Positions 53,519 to 61,801 are shown, numbered from the stretch's first letter. The stretch is 64,000 bases of DNA from Simplicispira sedimenti (GCF_022760965.1 NZ_JAKVIJ010000011.1:98329-162328); one strand, 5' to 3'. The notes: generated by a model from the letters alone, not told the origin. Numbers and translations are program-made.

Positions 53519-55126
53519 TTACGAGATGGAAAGGGACTCGCCGGTCGACAGCAGGGTCACCTCGGTGGGAGAAATCGCAATCGTCTTGGCAAACTCACCG
53601 CGCGCACCGGGCGTAGTGCTGGGCTTGCGTTCGTACAGGATGAACTCGGCGTGGTGACGGGCTTGCATCTTTTGCCCAACACGGCAACAAGCAGACACTG
53701 GCGCGATCAGCACCAGATGTACTTTTGACACCCGCCATTCATCCTGGAGCTTCTGCAGCGCCTGGTCGACAGCGCGTCCAAACAGATCAAGATCGGCGGG
53801 GTGCCCCATAACGCGGTGACTCGGACTGTCAACCGTGATCTCAATCGTCGGCACTTCGTGTTTCCCATCGGAAAACAAGTGTGCAGGCAAATCGGACGCC
53901 GGGACCGCTGCAGTCAAATTGATCCGCAGGCATGCCTCGGCTTCACCGCCGTTGGCATGACGGTGAACCTGAACCTTGAATTTGTCATTGGCTGGTAGTG
54001 GCGCTGTTTCTGGCCAAGTCCACTGTCCACCGCGTTGGCCGCTCACTTGATCGCGATGAAACTGGAAAATATGGGCACTGCTGGAGTCTCCGATGAGCCG
54101 CCCCGACAGGACCAGGACCGAGGTGGCATGCACAGGAAAGACCGCGAGCGGCGGTCGTGGCGCACCACCGTACACCGTCCCGTCCAGCAGACCCGCCAAT
54201 CTCGGCCTGTCATTCTTGAGCAGTTGGAACAGGCTCAGCCAGTAGCCATCCGAGTTCGATGCACCGAGATGCGGACCATTGCGCGCGAACCATTCCGCAC
54301 GCACCCCTCCGGTGCGCAGCTGACGCAACCACATGGCCTCTTCCGCGATCCGCTCATCAAAAGCAAATGACTGCCCTTCGATGTTGCCGCCGATGACCAG
54401 CATCTGGGCTGCCGGGTAGCGAAGCGTGTTCAGCAGCCGACGAACTTCATCGACGTTGCGCTGACGCATCTCGTTGAGATAGTCAGCGCTGTATCGCTTC
54501 GGAGCTACGCGGTCGATCAGGCGGTGGCATTTGTCGCACATCAGCATGATGTTCGACGGGGCATTCGCCAGAAGCGGTGACTTCACCTTGTCCCCACGAG
54601 GACCGTCGGCCGACGAGGCCACGATGTGCGCGAAGTAGCTGTAGTTCCCCGTGGCCCCTGGCACAAAGTGATGGCGCAGGTCCTCTCCGCAACCATCGAA
54701 CTGGCACCGCCAGCCGGCCAGCGATGCGACTTCAAAGCGCGTTGCGGTATCCACCTCCCCATGTCGGCCGGACGTTCCTGTGATCTTGTCTCGCTCCTTG
54801 CACCAAGCACGCATCTGGGCGGGAACAGCCCGAATGACTGGACCTGACGCAACGTGGTCCACCTCACCCACATCCGATTCGGAGGTCTCGATCCATTGGA
54901 CTTGCTGCTGCTTCGCAGCCGCCTCCAACGCCTTCAGCGCACCTGGACCGATGTCCCCAACGCCCAGATCACTCCAGGCAGCAGGCGACGCAGTCGCGGC
55001 TGTGAGCATCCGGGCGCTGAATTTGTTGGCAATCACCAGGACATGAGGCTCTCCCGCCGCCGCTCGGGCGCGCAAGGCCGCGGCCAACTCGTCATCGGTC
55101 AAACCTCCAACCATCGGTGTGCTCAT
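53519..55126 (-). CDS. cap5: CBASS effector Cap5, HNH-SAVED, with extra N-terminal region
   Basis: A 535-residue effector that should cut DNA when its SAVED domain binds the cyclase product. HNH domain: Cys141 and Cys146, His167 in YFAHIVASSADGPRGD, Asn192, and Cys197/Cys200/His201 (CDKCHRLID). The SAVED domain fills about residues 215-535 and includes DLFGRAVDQALQKLQDEW and HLVLIAPVSACCRVGQ. Oddly, about 125 residues precede the HNH domain, where Cap5 proteins normally begin almost at once. This is the first gene of the operon, with its start facing the capH promoter region. Confidence 0.9.
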   Translation of the reverse strand: MSTPMVGGLTDDELAAALRARAAAGEPHVLVIANKFSARMLTAATASPAAWSDLGVGDIGPGALKALEAAAKQQQVQWIETSESDVGEVDHVASGPVIRAVPAQMRAWCKERDKITGTSGRHGEVDTATRFEVASLAGWRCQFDGCGEDLRHHFVPGATGNYSYFAHIVASSADGPRGDKVKSPLLANAPSNIMLMCDKCHRLIDRVAPKRYSADYLNEMRQRNVDEVRRLLNTLRYPAAQMLVIGGNIEGQSFAFDERIAEEAMWLRQLRTGGVRAEWFARNGPHLGASNSDGYWLSLFQLLKNDRPRLAGLLDGTVYGGAPRPPLAVFPVHATSVLVLSGRLIGDSSSAHIFQFHRDQVSGQRGGQWTWPETAPLPANDKFKVQVHRHANGGEAEACLRINLTAAVPASDLPAHLFSDGKHEVPTIEITVDSPSHRVMGHPADLDLFGRAVDQALQKLQDEWRVSKVHLVLIAPVSACCRVGQKMQARHHAEFILYERKPSTTPGARGEFAKTIAISPTEVTLLSTGESLSIS

Positions 55127-55166
55127 TCATTGCTCCAAGAATCGAACTACGACACAGCATAACAGG

Positions 55167-55245
55167 AAGTTCGGTATAGCGAACTTTTGAAGGCGCAATT
55201 TTTGATCGGAATTTGCTTATAGGAAGTTCGGAGTAGCGATATAAT
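55167..55245. promoter_or_regulatory. divergent CBASS/capH promoter with palindromic operators
   Basis: AAGTTCG-N6-CGAACTT (55167-55186) is a perfect inverted repeat. A second copy of the half-site with the same spacing (AAGTTCG-N6-CGATATA, 55224-55243) is degenerate on the right and overlaps a perfect -10 box TATAAT (55240-55245) of capH. The first operator lies where the cap5 promoter should be. This fits CapH repressing both directions, more strongly toward cap5. Confidence 0.75.
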
Positions 55246-55273
55246 TGAAGGCTGTCTAGAAGGAGAGCGCAAG

Positions 55274-55600
55274 ATGGCGTCAAAACTTGGCGAGAAACTT
55301 CGAGCGTGCCGGACTTCGCCGAAGGTCAACCTAACGCTTGAGGAGGCAGCCCGTAGAGCCGGGCTAAGTAAGAGCTACCTCTGGGAGTTGGAGAATCGCG
55401 AATCCCAGAAGCCATCAGCGGAGAAGCTGCAGGCGATAGCGGACGTGCTTGGACAGGATGTGTCTTTCTTCCTGGACGACACGATTGACACGCCGCAGGA
55501 GTCAAACAAGGACAAGGAGTTCTTCCGCAGCTATTCCAAGCTGGAACCTGAAGCTAAGGAAAAGCTGCGGCAGATCCTGGACGTGCTGAAAAAATCCTGA
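55274..55600 (+). CDS. capH: CBASS-associated XRE repressor CapH
   Basis: A 108-residue protein with one helix-turn-helix of the Cro/C1 type (LTLEEAARRAGLSKSYLWELEN) and a helical C-terminal tail. AGGAG precedes ATG 55274. It is divergent from the CBASS operon and followed after 1 nt by capP, the published arrangement in which CapH silences CBASS until CapP cleaves it, for example in response to DNA damage. Confidence 0.88.
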   Translation: MASKLGEKLRACRTSPKVNLTLEEAARRAGLSKSYLWELENRESQKPSAEKLQAIADVLGQDVSFFLDDTIDTPQESNKDKEFFRSYSKLEPEAKEKLRQILDVLKKS

Positions 55601-55601
55601 C

Positions 55602-56468
55602 ATGACCGAGGCGACTTTCACGCCCACGACCGCCGCGATACGGCTCACGCATTGGCTTGACGCCGCTGCGGCAGCCGGCTTACAGCGGTTTCCTATCGAT
55701 GTCGAGCAGCTTGCGCTTCATGTAGGCAAGGAGCTCAAGTGGCCAGATCCCATCTTCAAAGTCGTGGCGGCGGACATCCCGTCATTTGAAGGTGGCCTCT
55801 TTCACGTTGAGGATCAAGGCTGGGCGCTTCTGTACAACCGCAACATGACGTCTGAAGGACGGATTCGGTTCACCCAAGCCCATGAACTTGGGCACTACCT
55901 TGTCCACCGCCTTGCACAGCAGGAATTTGAATGCTCTCAGGCAGACATGGTGCACTGGGGGCCCGAAATGAGGTCGATCGAAGCAGAGGCCGATGACTTC
56001 GCATCGAACCTGCTGATGCCCATGAAGCAGTTCCGTGCGTGCACTTCGACTTCGGACATTGACTTCGACATTCTTTCCGACGCCTCAAGCAAGTTCGGCG
56101 TGTCCTTGACCGCAACCGCGCTGCGTTGGATACGCTCAACGGAACAAAGCGCCGTCCTCATCTTGTCGAGGGATGGGTTCATGGATTGGGCGATCTCGTC
56201 CGACAAGGCCAGAGCCAATGGCGCGTTCTACAGAACCAAAGGCCGCGTAGTTGAGCTTCCTCCAAGGTCCCTCGCCGCGGATGAGACGATTGCGTCCAAC
56301 CGCAGTGGTGACCCAATCAGTTTGAACACTTGGTTTAAGCACGCACATCGCGACGCCGTCGCCAAGGAAATGAAGCTCGTTTGTGAAAACTATGGTTACA
56401 CGCTCACTCTATTGAGTTTGTCTAATGGTGACAAGGTATGGGAGCCCAAGGAGTGGAGCAATGCTTGA
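55602..56468 (+). CDS. capP: CBASS-associated ImmA/IrrE metallopeptidase CapP
   Basis: A 288-residue zinc peptidase of the COG2856 family. HELGH is in FTQAHELGHYLVH (about residue 94) and the third ligand region is EAEADDFASNLLMP. The C-terminal half (about 170-288) probably senses the inducing signal. It begins 1 nt after capH and would cleave CapH to switch on the CBASS operon. Confidence 0.9.
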   Translation: MTEATFTPTTAAIRLTHWLDAAAAAGLQRFPIDVEQLALHVGKELKWPDPIFKVVAADIPSFEGGLFHVEDQGWALLYNRNMTSEGRIRFTQAHELGHYLVHRLAQQEFECSQADMVHWGPEMRSIEAEADDFASNLLMPMKQFRACTSTSDIDFDILSDASSKFGVSLTATALRWIRSTEQSAVLILSRDGFMDWAISSDKARANGAFYRTKGRVVELPPRSLAADETIASNRSGDPISLNTWFKHAHRDAVAKEMKLVCENYGYTLTLLSLSNGDKVWEPKEWSNA

Positions 56469-56669
56469 AATGAGCCGCGTGAATCACCAAGTGAATAGTT
56501 CAAAGCCTTCGACCAGTCTCTAATCCTGTGGCCTTTAGGTGCAGACCACTACTTCAGTCAAAGCACCTTGCAGTGAATGCTGTGTTCATCAGCGGTCATT
56601 TGTGCGCAAAAGTTGAGCGACTGCATCCAGCCTTCAACAGTCGTTCGCGCTCGTAGCCTAAGGCAACGC

Positions 56670-56780
56670 TGATGGAACAAATTCCTGCCATGCTTTTCGA
56701 CGGAGCTGAGGGCATGACCTTTGAGCAGTTCTTCCTGAAGCTGATCAATACAACGCCTGCAACGCGCAGCATGGTGGAAG
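56670..56780 (+). pseudogene. 111-bp duplicate fragment of tcmP2, cut by IS3
   Basis: These 111 nt match 62817-62927 in the tcmP2 gene with only two base differences, in frame as MEQIPAMLFDGAEGMTFEQ... and ending exactly where the IS3-family element begins. No other part of the gene remains. The preceding 200 nt back to capP show nothing recognisable. Confidence 0.9.
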
Positions 56781-56834
56781 TGGAGTTGACCCGGTTCCGT
56801 GGACACATCATGCTTTGTGTTCAAGGAGTCACCA

Positions 56835-57158
56835 ATGTCCAAAGTACGACCGCCGTACCCGGCGCAGTTTCGCCAGCAGATGGTCGAGTTGGTTCGAGCC
56901 GGCCGCTCACCTGCGCAGCTCTCGCGTGAGTTCGGCGTCACCGCCCAGTCCATCACCAACTGGGTCGGCCAAGCCGCCATTGATGAGGGCAAGCCCTTAC
57001 CTGGCAAGGAAGGCCTGAGCACCGCCGAACGGGAAGAGTTGGTGCGGCTGCGCCGGCAGTTGCGCCAGGTCCAGATGGAGCGAGACATCCTGGCAAAGGC
57101 TACGGCCTGGTTTGCCGGTCGCAGCGATGCGACATCCACGAAGTCTTCGGACTCATGA
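56835..57158 (+). CDS. IS3-family transposase OrfA
   Basis: A 107-residue DNA-binding subunit with an HTH_Tnp_1 domain (YPAQFRQQMVELVRAGRSPAQLSREFG) and a C-terminal leucine-zipper-like coiled coil (about 60-95). It overlaps orfB by 4 nt; the transframe product OrfAB is the active transposase in this family. Confidence 0.92.
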   Translation: MSKVRPPYPAQFRQQMVELVRAGRSPAQLSREFGVTAQSITNWVGQAAIDEGKPLPGKEGLSTAEREELVRLRRQLRQVQMERDILAKATAWFAGRSDATSTKSSDS

Positions 57159-58057
57159 TGGCGAACCAGGCCGACCTCCCTGTGCGAACCATGTGCCGCG
57201 TACTCGGTGTCTCTGCCAGCGGGTTCTATGCCTGGCGAGAGCGTGCCCCGTCCCAGCGAAGCATCGCCAACGCAGTGATGACCGAGCGCATCCGCCAGAT
57301 TCACCGGAACTCCTACGAGTCCTACGGCATGCCCCGGGTGCGAGCCGAGCTCATCGAGCAAGGCGTGAGCATCAGCCGCCAGCGTGTGGCCCGTCTCATG
57401 CGAGAAGCCCGCATCCACGGCATCAGCAAGCGCAGAGGCTTCACCGCCACCACCCGTCGCGACAAGCGCCAGACCCCGGCCCATGACTTGGTCAACCGGC
57501 GGCTCCATGCCACTGGCCCGAACCAGCTTTGGGTGGCCGACATGACCTACGTGCCGACCTGGATGGGTTTCCTTTATCTGGCGGTGGTCATCGATGTCTG
57601 GAGCCGGCGCGTGGTGGGTTGGTCCATGGGTGAACGCATGACAGCCGACCTGGTGCTCACCGCCTTGAACATGGCGCTGGAGCAGCGCAAGCCCAAGAAT
57701 GTCACTCATCACAGCGACCAGGGCAGTCAGTACACCAGCCTGGCCTTTGGCGAGCGCTGCCAGCAGATGCAGGTCAGGCCTTCCATGGGAACGGTGGGCG
57801 ACGCTAACGACAAAGCGATGGCCGAGAGCTTCTTTGCCAGCCTGGAAGGCGAACTCATCGAGCGCAGCACCTTCCAGAGCAAGGCGCAGGCACGCATGGC
57901 AGTCTTTACCTGGATTGAAGGCTGGTACAACCCCAGGCGCCGCCACAGCGGCCTGGGCTACCTCTCACCCCTGAACTTTGAAAGGAGCAACGAAGCCCTG
58001 TTTGATGTTGTCGAGGATGCCCATGTGCATGCCGAGACAACACCCGAAACGGTTTGA
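57155..58057 (+). CDS. IS3-family transposase OrfB
   Basis: A 300-residue catalytic part with the HTH_21 domain (IHRNSYESYGMPRVRAEL) and an rve integrase core. The DDE residues are Asp in VADMTYVPT, Asp in HHSDQGSQYTS and Glu in AESFFASLEGE. It appears intact. Confidence 0.94.
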   Translation: MMANQADLPVRTMCRVLGVSASGFYAWRERAPSQRSIANAVMTERIRQIHRNSYESYGMPRVRAELIEQGVSISRQRVARLMREARIHGISKRRGFTATTRRDKRQTPAHDLVNRRLHATGPNQLWVADMTYVPTWMGFLYLAVVIDVWSRRVVGWSMGERMTADLVLTALNMALEQRKPKNVTHHSDQGSQYTSLAFGERCQQMQVRPSMGTVGDANDKAMAESFFASLEGELIERSTFQSKAQARMAVFTWIEGWYNPRRRHSGLGYLSPLNFERSNEALFDVVEDAHVHAETTPETV

Positions 58058-58060
58058 GTA

Positions 58061-58351
58061 TCAAACCAGTACCCGTCCACGAAAGCGGGTCAACTCCAGA
58101 CCGTCACCTGCCTCTTCCCAAGCCAGCGAGGAGATGGCTGCTCTAAAGATGTCCCGAGGATGCCGCCACCAAACCATGACGCGCCGCCCATTGAGGATAA
58201 AGCCCACATCATCCCAGTACGACAGACTCTCCGGCCCCATGTTCCAGTAGGCGTGTGGGACGTACAGGCCGCCCTCTGACAGGCGCCACTGGTGCGTGCG
58301 ATGGTACTCACGCATGCGCCTGCCCAGATACTCATAATGCGGATTCTTCAT
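58061..58351 (-). CDS. hypothetical protein, 3' end replaced by IS3
   Basis: The frame opens at ATG 58351 with AAGGA 6 nt upstream and encodes an aromatic-rich protein (MREYHRTHQWRLSEGG, YWDDVGFILNGRRVMVWWRHPRD). The last ~12 codons come from the inverted end of the IS3 element, so the native C-terminus is lost. I do not recognise the family. Confidence 0.6.
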   Translation of the reverse strand: MKNPHYEYLGRRMREYHRTHQWRLSEGGLYVPHAYWNMGPESLSYWDDVGFILNGRRVMVWWRHPRDIFRAAISSLAWEEAGDGLELTRFRGRVLV

Positions 58352-58422
58352 GTGGATCCTTCCCCCAAGGAGCGATGTGAATACTCAGCGCGAATGTTCA
58401 AGACAGAACCTGCGAGGGTTGT

Positions 58423-58728
58423 ATGGCAATGAAAAGAACCCAGGCTCCGACCACGCATGATATGGGCGACAAGGCACAGCAGGACCAGCTGACAGACTGG
58501 GATCGCATGGCACCCGTGGGTGGAGAATTCGGCAGTCCTGACTATGAGCGGCTGGAAGAACTCGACCATCTGGCTGTCAAGGCCAAAGGCAGCCTGCTTG
58601 CGGCTCGCCGGTGGTTGGATGCCCCCAACCAGGCACTGGATGGCTTGACGCCTGAAGAGGTGGCAAAAACACCTGAGGGTTTTGCGCGGGTGTGCCAGCT
58701 AATGACCTCGCCTGCAGAAGCACGATGA
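58423..58728 (+). CDS. small protein with MbcA/ParS/Xre-like (DUF2384) C-terminus
   Basis: A 101-residue protein. The C-terminal half, ARRWLDAPNQALDGLTPEEVAKTPEGFARVCQLM, has the W..PN.AL.G.TP pattern of the toxin-binding domain of Xre/MbcA/ParS antitoxins. The N-terminal half is polar with no visible HTH. GAGGG lies 6 nt before ATG 58423. No RES-type toxin gene is adjacent, so it may be an orphan antitoxin or regulator. It is divergent from the truncated gene at 58351. Confidence 0.6.
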   Translation: MAMKRTQAPTTHDMGDKAQQDQLTDWDRMAPVGGEFGSPDYERLEELDHLAVKAKGSLLAARRWLDAPNQALDGLTPEEVAKTPEGFARVCQLMTSPAEAR

Positions 58729-58751
58729 CACGGCAAACCTTTTGGATTTGA

Positions 58752-59117
58752 TCAAAGTGGCTTGGGCTTGCGGCTGTGTTCTTCGCAGATAGGCAAGTCC
58801 TTGCGGACATCGTCGTGCATGGCGGGAAGCGGTGCCAGAGTCAGGTATTCTGGCTTGATCGTCTCAACGCAAATGGCCTGCCCATCCTGAGTCAAGAATT
58901 CCACCTCGTAGGCCCCTCCTTGTCCATGAACATGGACCACCACGCCCGACGAGCCTGAATCCAGCCCAATCTCTGGAATGGGCTTTTTGAGGATGACTCC
59001 GGTGTGTTCTTGCAGCACCTCCAATACCTCGGTCAGGTGGGCGCAGAGTTCTTCGACAGTTTCACCTTGAGTGTGCGCACCTGGGATTCCTGGCACATTG
59101 CCCACCAGCAAACCGGC
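58752..59117 (-). pseudogene. HicB antitoxin / DUF4926 fusion relic
   Basis: The frame reads first a HicB-like segment (LLVGNVPGIPGAHTQGETVEELCAHLTEVLEVL, about 59117-59004). It then runs without a break into a DUF4926-like segment (IPEIGLDSGSSGVVVHVHG ... YEVEFLTQDG ... TIKPEYL, about 59003-58833). Both lack their normal N-termini, and there is no start codon with a ribosome site before the HicB part. It looks like two neighbouring genes joined by a deletion. The stretch 59118-59376 upstream shows no gene. Confidence 0.6.
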
Positions 59118-59376
59118 AGTGCTCCGCAACCCGCCTCTCGACAACTGGCTGCGGCGATCCGATCCTAAAGGGCCGGTTCGGCTTAAGGTGCCGTGCGGAA
59201 CCGACCCGAGCAGTCCTTCAGCTAAGACCCGCAAACCCGCAGTCTCATGATGTATCACTGAACCCAGGTTGCCTTTCAAGGCGAGTTTTTCAACAGAATT
59301 GGTCGATTGCGGCCGATCAATGCGGCGATGGGGGCTAAGCAATACATTGTGACCGTGCGATTCCACGGGAGAAGAC

Positions 59377-60234
59377 TTGAAAACGGACGAATCAGCTCAA
59401 GTAGTGCCTGACCCCTATCCCGCTCTGCCGATTGAGCGCGGCCCGCACGGTCGTGGCGTCGGGCGCTGGGTGGTGCAGGAAAAGCACCGTTACCTTGCGC
59501 GGTATCTGGACGCCACCCGCGAAGCGCAGAAGAAGTTCAAGCAGCGCGTGCTGATTGACCCTTTCTGTGGTCCGGGGCGCATTCAGGTAGAGGGAGAGAG
59601 TTTCACGCGCGACGGCGGCTCTGTCGCCGCCTACCGCCAGTCGGTTGAGTCTGGTGCGCCGTTCACCAAGCTCTTGGTCGGCGACATTGAGGGCAAGCGT
59701 GTCCACGCCAATGAGTTGCGGCTCAAGGCAGCGGGCGCCACGGTGCAGAGCTTTGTGGGACCAGCCGAGGAGACCGTGAGTGCGATGACCAAAGCTGTGC
59801 CCTTCGGCGCCTTGGCGTTGGCCTACATCGACCCCTACAACCTAGAATTTCTCTCCTTCTCGATCATTGAGCGTCTAGCTAGGCTGCAGTACGTAGACTT
59901 TGCAGTGCATTTCAGTCTGATGGACCTGACGCGCAACATTGATATGGAACTGGACCCCAAGCGGGACCGGTTCGATCATGCCTTGCCTGGTTGGCGCCTT
60001 GCTGCGCCAACCAACGAACTGTCCAAATCGAGCTTGCCGGCCTGGTTCTTCGATACCTGGTGCAAAGCGGTACAGGCCCTGGGCTTCAAGATCAGCGGTC
60101 AGATGCCCTTGATCACGGACGGCAAAGGCCGCTCAATCTATCGGTTGGTGTTCTTCTCGCGCCACCCACTGCCTGACCGTATCTGGAACGACATTGCGCG
60201 TAGCGCCAATCTGGATTTGTTCGCCAGTTATTAG
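59377..60234 (+). CDS. tcmP1: three-Cys-motif partner protein TcmP (copy 1)
   Basis: A 285-residue protein of the TcmP family, found beside DUF5131 genes. It has methyltransferase-like landmarks: motif I region LIDPFCGPGR (about residue 52) and a DPPY-like LAYIDPYNLEFL (about 146). Between them GGSVAAYRQSVESG and the 'F..LLVGDIEGKRVHANELR' strand fit a Rossmann fold. The enzyme activity is unproven. The frame starts with TTG 59377, with GGGAGA a few bases upstream. It ends 61 nt before the operator of the lexA-like gene. Confidence 0.78.
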   Translation: MKTDESAQVVPDPYPALPIERGPHGRGVGRWVVQEKHRYLARYLDATREAQKKFKQRVLIDPFCGPGRIQVEGESFTRDGGSVAAYRQSVESGAPFTKLLVGDIEGKRVHANELRLKAAGATVQSFVGPAEETVSAMTKAVPFGALALAYIDPYNLEFLSFSIIERLARLQYVDFAVHFSLMDLTRNIDMELDPKRDRFDHALPGWRLAAPTNELSKSSLPAWFFDTWCKAVQALGFKISGQMPLITDGKGRSIYRLVFFSRHPLPDRIWNDIARSANLDLFASY

Positions 60235-60294
60235 GAGACTCGCAAATGCCGTGGCCGTGGCTCCGGCCACGTTCAAGCGCATAAATTTCCTTGA

Positions 60295-60316
60295 TTAGTG
60301 GACGAACGTACACTAA
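60295..60316. promoter_or_regulatory. palindromic operator before the LexA-like gene
   Basis: TTAGTG-N10-CACTAA is a perfect inverted repeat that ends 8 nt before ATG 60325, overlapping the most likely -10 region (TACACT). It is a probable autoregulatory site. It lies so close to the ATG that transcription may start almost at the start codon. Confidence 0.65.
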
Positions 60317-60324
60317 AATGCCGC

Positions 60325-60963
60325 ATGGCTAGAACTAACAATGACGCCCGGCATCTGCGAGGTCTACGTGATCTGTACGCTCGTCTGGGTTGCATGCCTT
60401 CGTACAGCGAGATGGCCAAGTCACTCGGATTCAAGGCCAAGAATGCGGCCTTCAAGCTGACGCAGCGCCTGATCGCGTCAGGCCATCTGCAGAAATCCGT
60501 TGGTGGACGCTTAGTTCCCGGGACCAGATTCTTCGCCGTCGAGCTCAGTGACGACGAGGTGCGGGCGGGCTTTGGGTGGGAGGGGAACGCAACGGGCCTT
60601 CTTCAGGCCCAGGCGCTTGACCAGTTGCTGCTCACCAAGCCATCAAAAACGGTGTTCCTGAAGGTCCGGGGCGATTCAATGGTCGACGCCGGCATTTTCA
60701 GCGGCGACGTTGCAGTCGTTGAGACAAGCCGGCAGGCAGTCCACGGGGACGTGGTGGTTGCTGAGGTTGACGGCAGCCACACCATCAAGGAATTTAAGAC
60801 CGATCGTGGCGCGCCGCGGTTGGCTGCACATGGGCAAGATAAACGCGTCATGAGCGCCAGGGAAACGCTGAACATCATCGGCGTAGTCAGGGGGATCGTG
60901 CGAAGTTATAGACCATCGACAGCAGATGGGGCTAGGCTATCAAAATCGGGAGCATCGCGATGA
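60325..60963 (+). CDS. LexA-like S24-family autocleaving repressor
   Basis: A 212-residue repressor. The N-terminal winged HTH resembles the LexA DNA-binding domain (RDLYARLGCMPSYSEMAKSLGF). The C-terminal S24 protease domain has the nucleophile in VRGDSMVDAGIF and the general-base Lys in SHTIKEF. A canonical Ala-Gly cleavage pair may be the AGF at about residue 82. ATG 60325 is preferred over GTG 60298 because the latter lies inside the operator palindrome. Its stop overlaps the DUF5131 start (ATGA), so the cassette should be induced by DNA damage. Confidence 0.87.
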   Translation: MARTNNDARHLRGLRDLYARLGCMPSYSEMAKSLGFKAKNAAFKLTQRLIASGHLQKSVGGRLVPGTRFFAVELSDDEVRAGFGWEGNATGLLQAQALDQLLLTKPSKTVFLKVRGDSMVDAGIFSGDVAVVETSRQAVHGDVVVAEVDGSHTIKEFKTDRGAPRLAAHGQDKRVMSARETLNIIGVVRGIVRSYRPSTADGARLSKSGASR

Positions 60964-61739
60964 CAACAACCAGCAAAATCGAGTGGACCGAGCAGACTTG
61001 GAATCCAACCGTCGGATGTACCAAGATTTCGCCCGGGTGCAAGCATTGCTACGCGGAGACCATGTCAAAGCGCCTTACCGCGATGGGCACGCCAGGGTAT
61101 GAGAATGGTTTCGCGCTCACCCTTTTGCCGGAGCGGCTCAACGATCCGATAAAGCGCAAGAAGCCTACTGTTTACTTCGTCAACTCCATGTCCGACCTGT
61201 TCCATGATCGGGTGCCGAATCACTACATTGATAAGGTGTTCGAGGTCATCGCACAGACGCCTCACCACACGTACCAGATCCTCACAAAGCGCGCGGCGCG
61301 GATGGCCCGGTATTTCCGCACCCGCACGGTACCGACCAATGCCTGGCTGGGTGTTTCAGTCGAAGACCGAAAGTATGGTGTTCCGCGCATCGACTATCTA
61401 CGCCAAGTGCCGGCCACCATTCGATTCCTTTCCGTCGAGCCTCTGCTATCTGACGTTGGCAAGCTCAACCTGAAGGACATCCATTGGGTCATCGTAGGCG
61501 GAGAATCCGGGCCGAAAGCTCGCCCGATGAAGATGGAATGGGCGGAGGCTGTGCGCGAGCAGTGCCAGGAGCAAGGCGTAGCCTTCTTTTTCAAGCAATG
61601 GGGGGGCTGGGGCGCAGATGGAAAAAGGCGCGCCAAGGCCGCCAATGGTCGCGAACTGAATGGCCGAACCTGGGATGAAATGCCGGTACACGTGGTCCAT
61701 CGCGTCTCAGCCGTCGGCGCGGAACCACAGCGCGCTTGA
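60960..61739 (+). CDS. DUF5131 (phage Gp37/Gp68-type) three-Cys-motif protein
   Basis: A 259-residue protein of the Gp37/Gp68 family. It opens SKIEWTEQTWNPTVGC, and the three-cysteine motif CTKISPGCKHCYAE (about residues 19-32) would bind an Fe-S cluster as in radical-SAM-like enzymes. Later landmarks are YFVNSMSDLFHD, WLGVSVED, RFLSVEPLL and WVIVGGESGPKARPM. The reaction is unknown; relation to DNA photoproduct-lyase-like proteins is only a suggestion. GGGAG precedes ATG 60960. It is flanked by two tcmP genes. Confidence 0.88.
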   Translation: MTTTSKIEWTEQTWNPTVGCTKISPGCKHCYAETMSKRLTAMGTPGYENGFALTLLPERLNDPIKRKKPTVYFVNSMSDLFHDRVPNHYIDKVFEVIAQTPHHTYQILTKRAARMARYFRTRTVPTNAWLGVSVEDRKYGVPRIDYLRQVPATIRFLSVEPLLSDVGKLNLKDIHWVIVGGESGPKARPMKMEWAEAVREQCQEQGVAFFFKQWGGWGADGKRRAKAANGRELNGRTWDEMPVHVVHRVSAVGAEPQRA

Positions 61740-61801
61740 TTCTGCAGGCCCGTGCGGGCACATTGGGTAGAGGTCATCAAAACGCGCGCTGCGTACCATT
61801 C

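Larger units (their letters stand above)
56781..58098 (+). mobile_element. IS3-family insertion sequence
   Basis: A 1318-bp element with inverted ends starting TGGAGTTGACCCG (left) and, in reverse, TGGAGTTGACCCG (right); similarity continues to CGTGGAC. It carries orfA and orfB. The flanking triplets differ (AAG left, GAC right), so no target duplication is seen and a deletion next to the element is likely. Confidence 0.92.

Noticed and set aside
56558..57946. 462-codon minus-strand frame over the IS3 element
   Set aside because: Antisense to intact orfA and orfB of the IS3 element.
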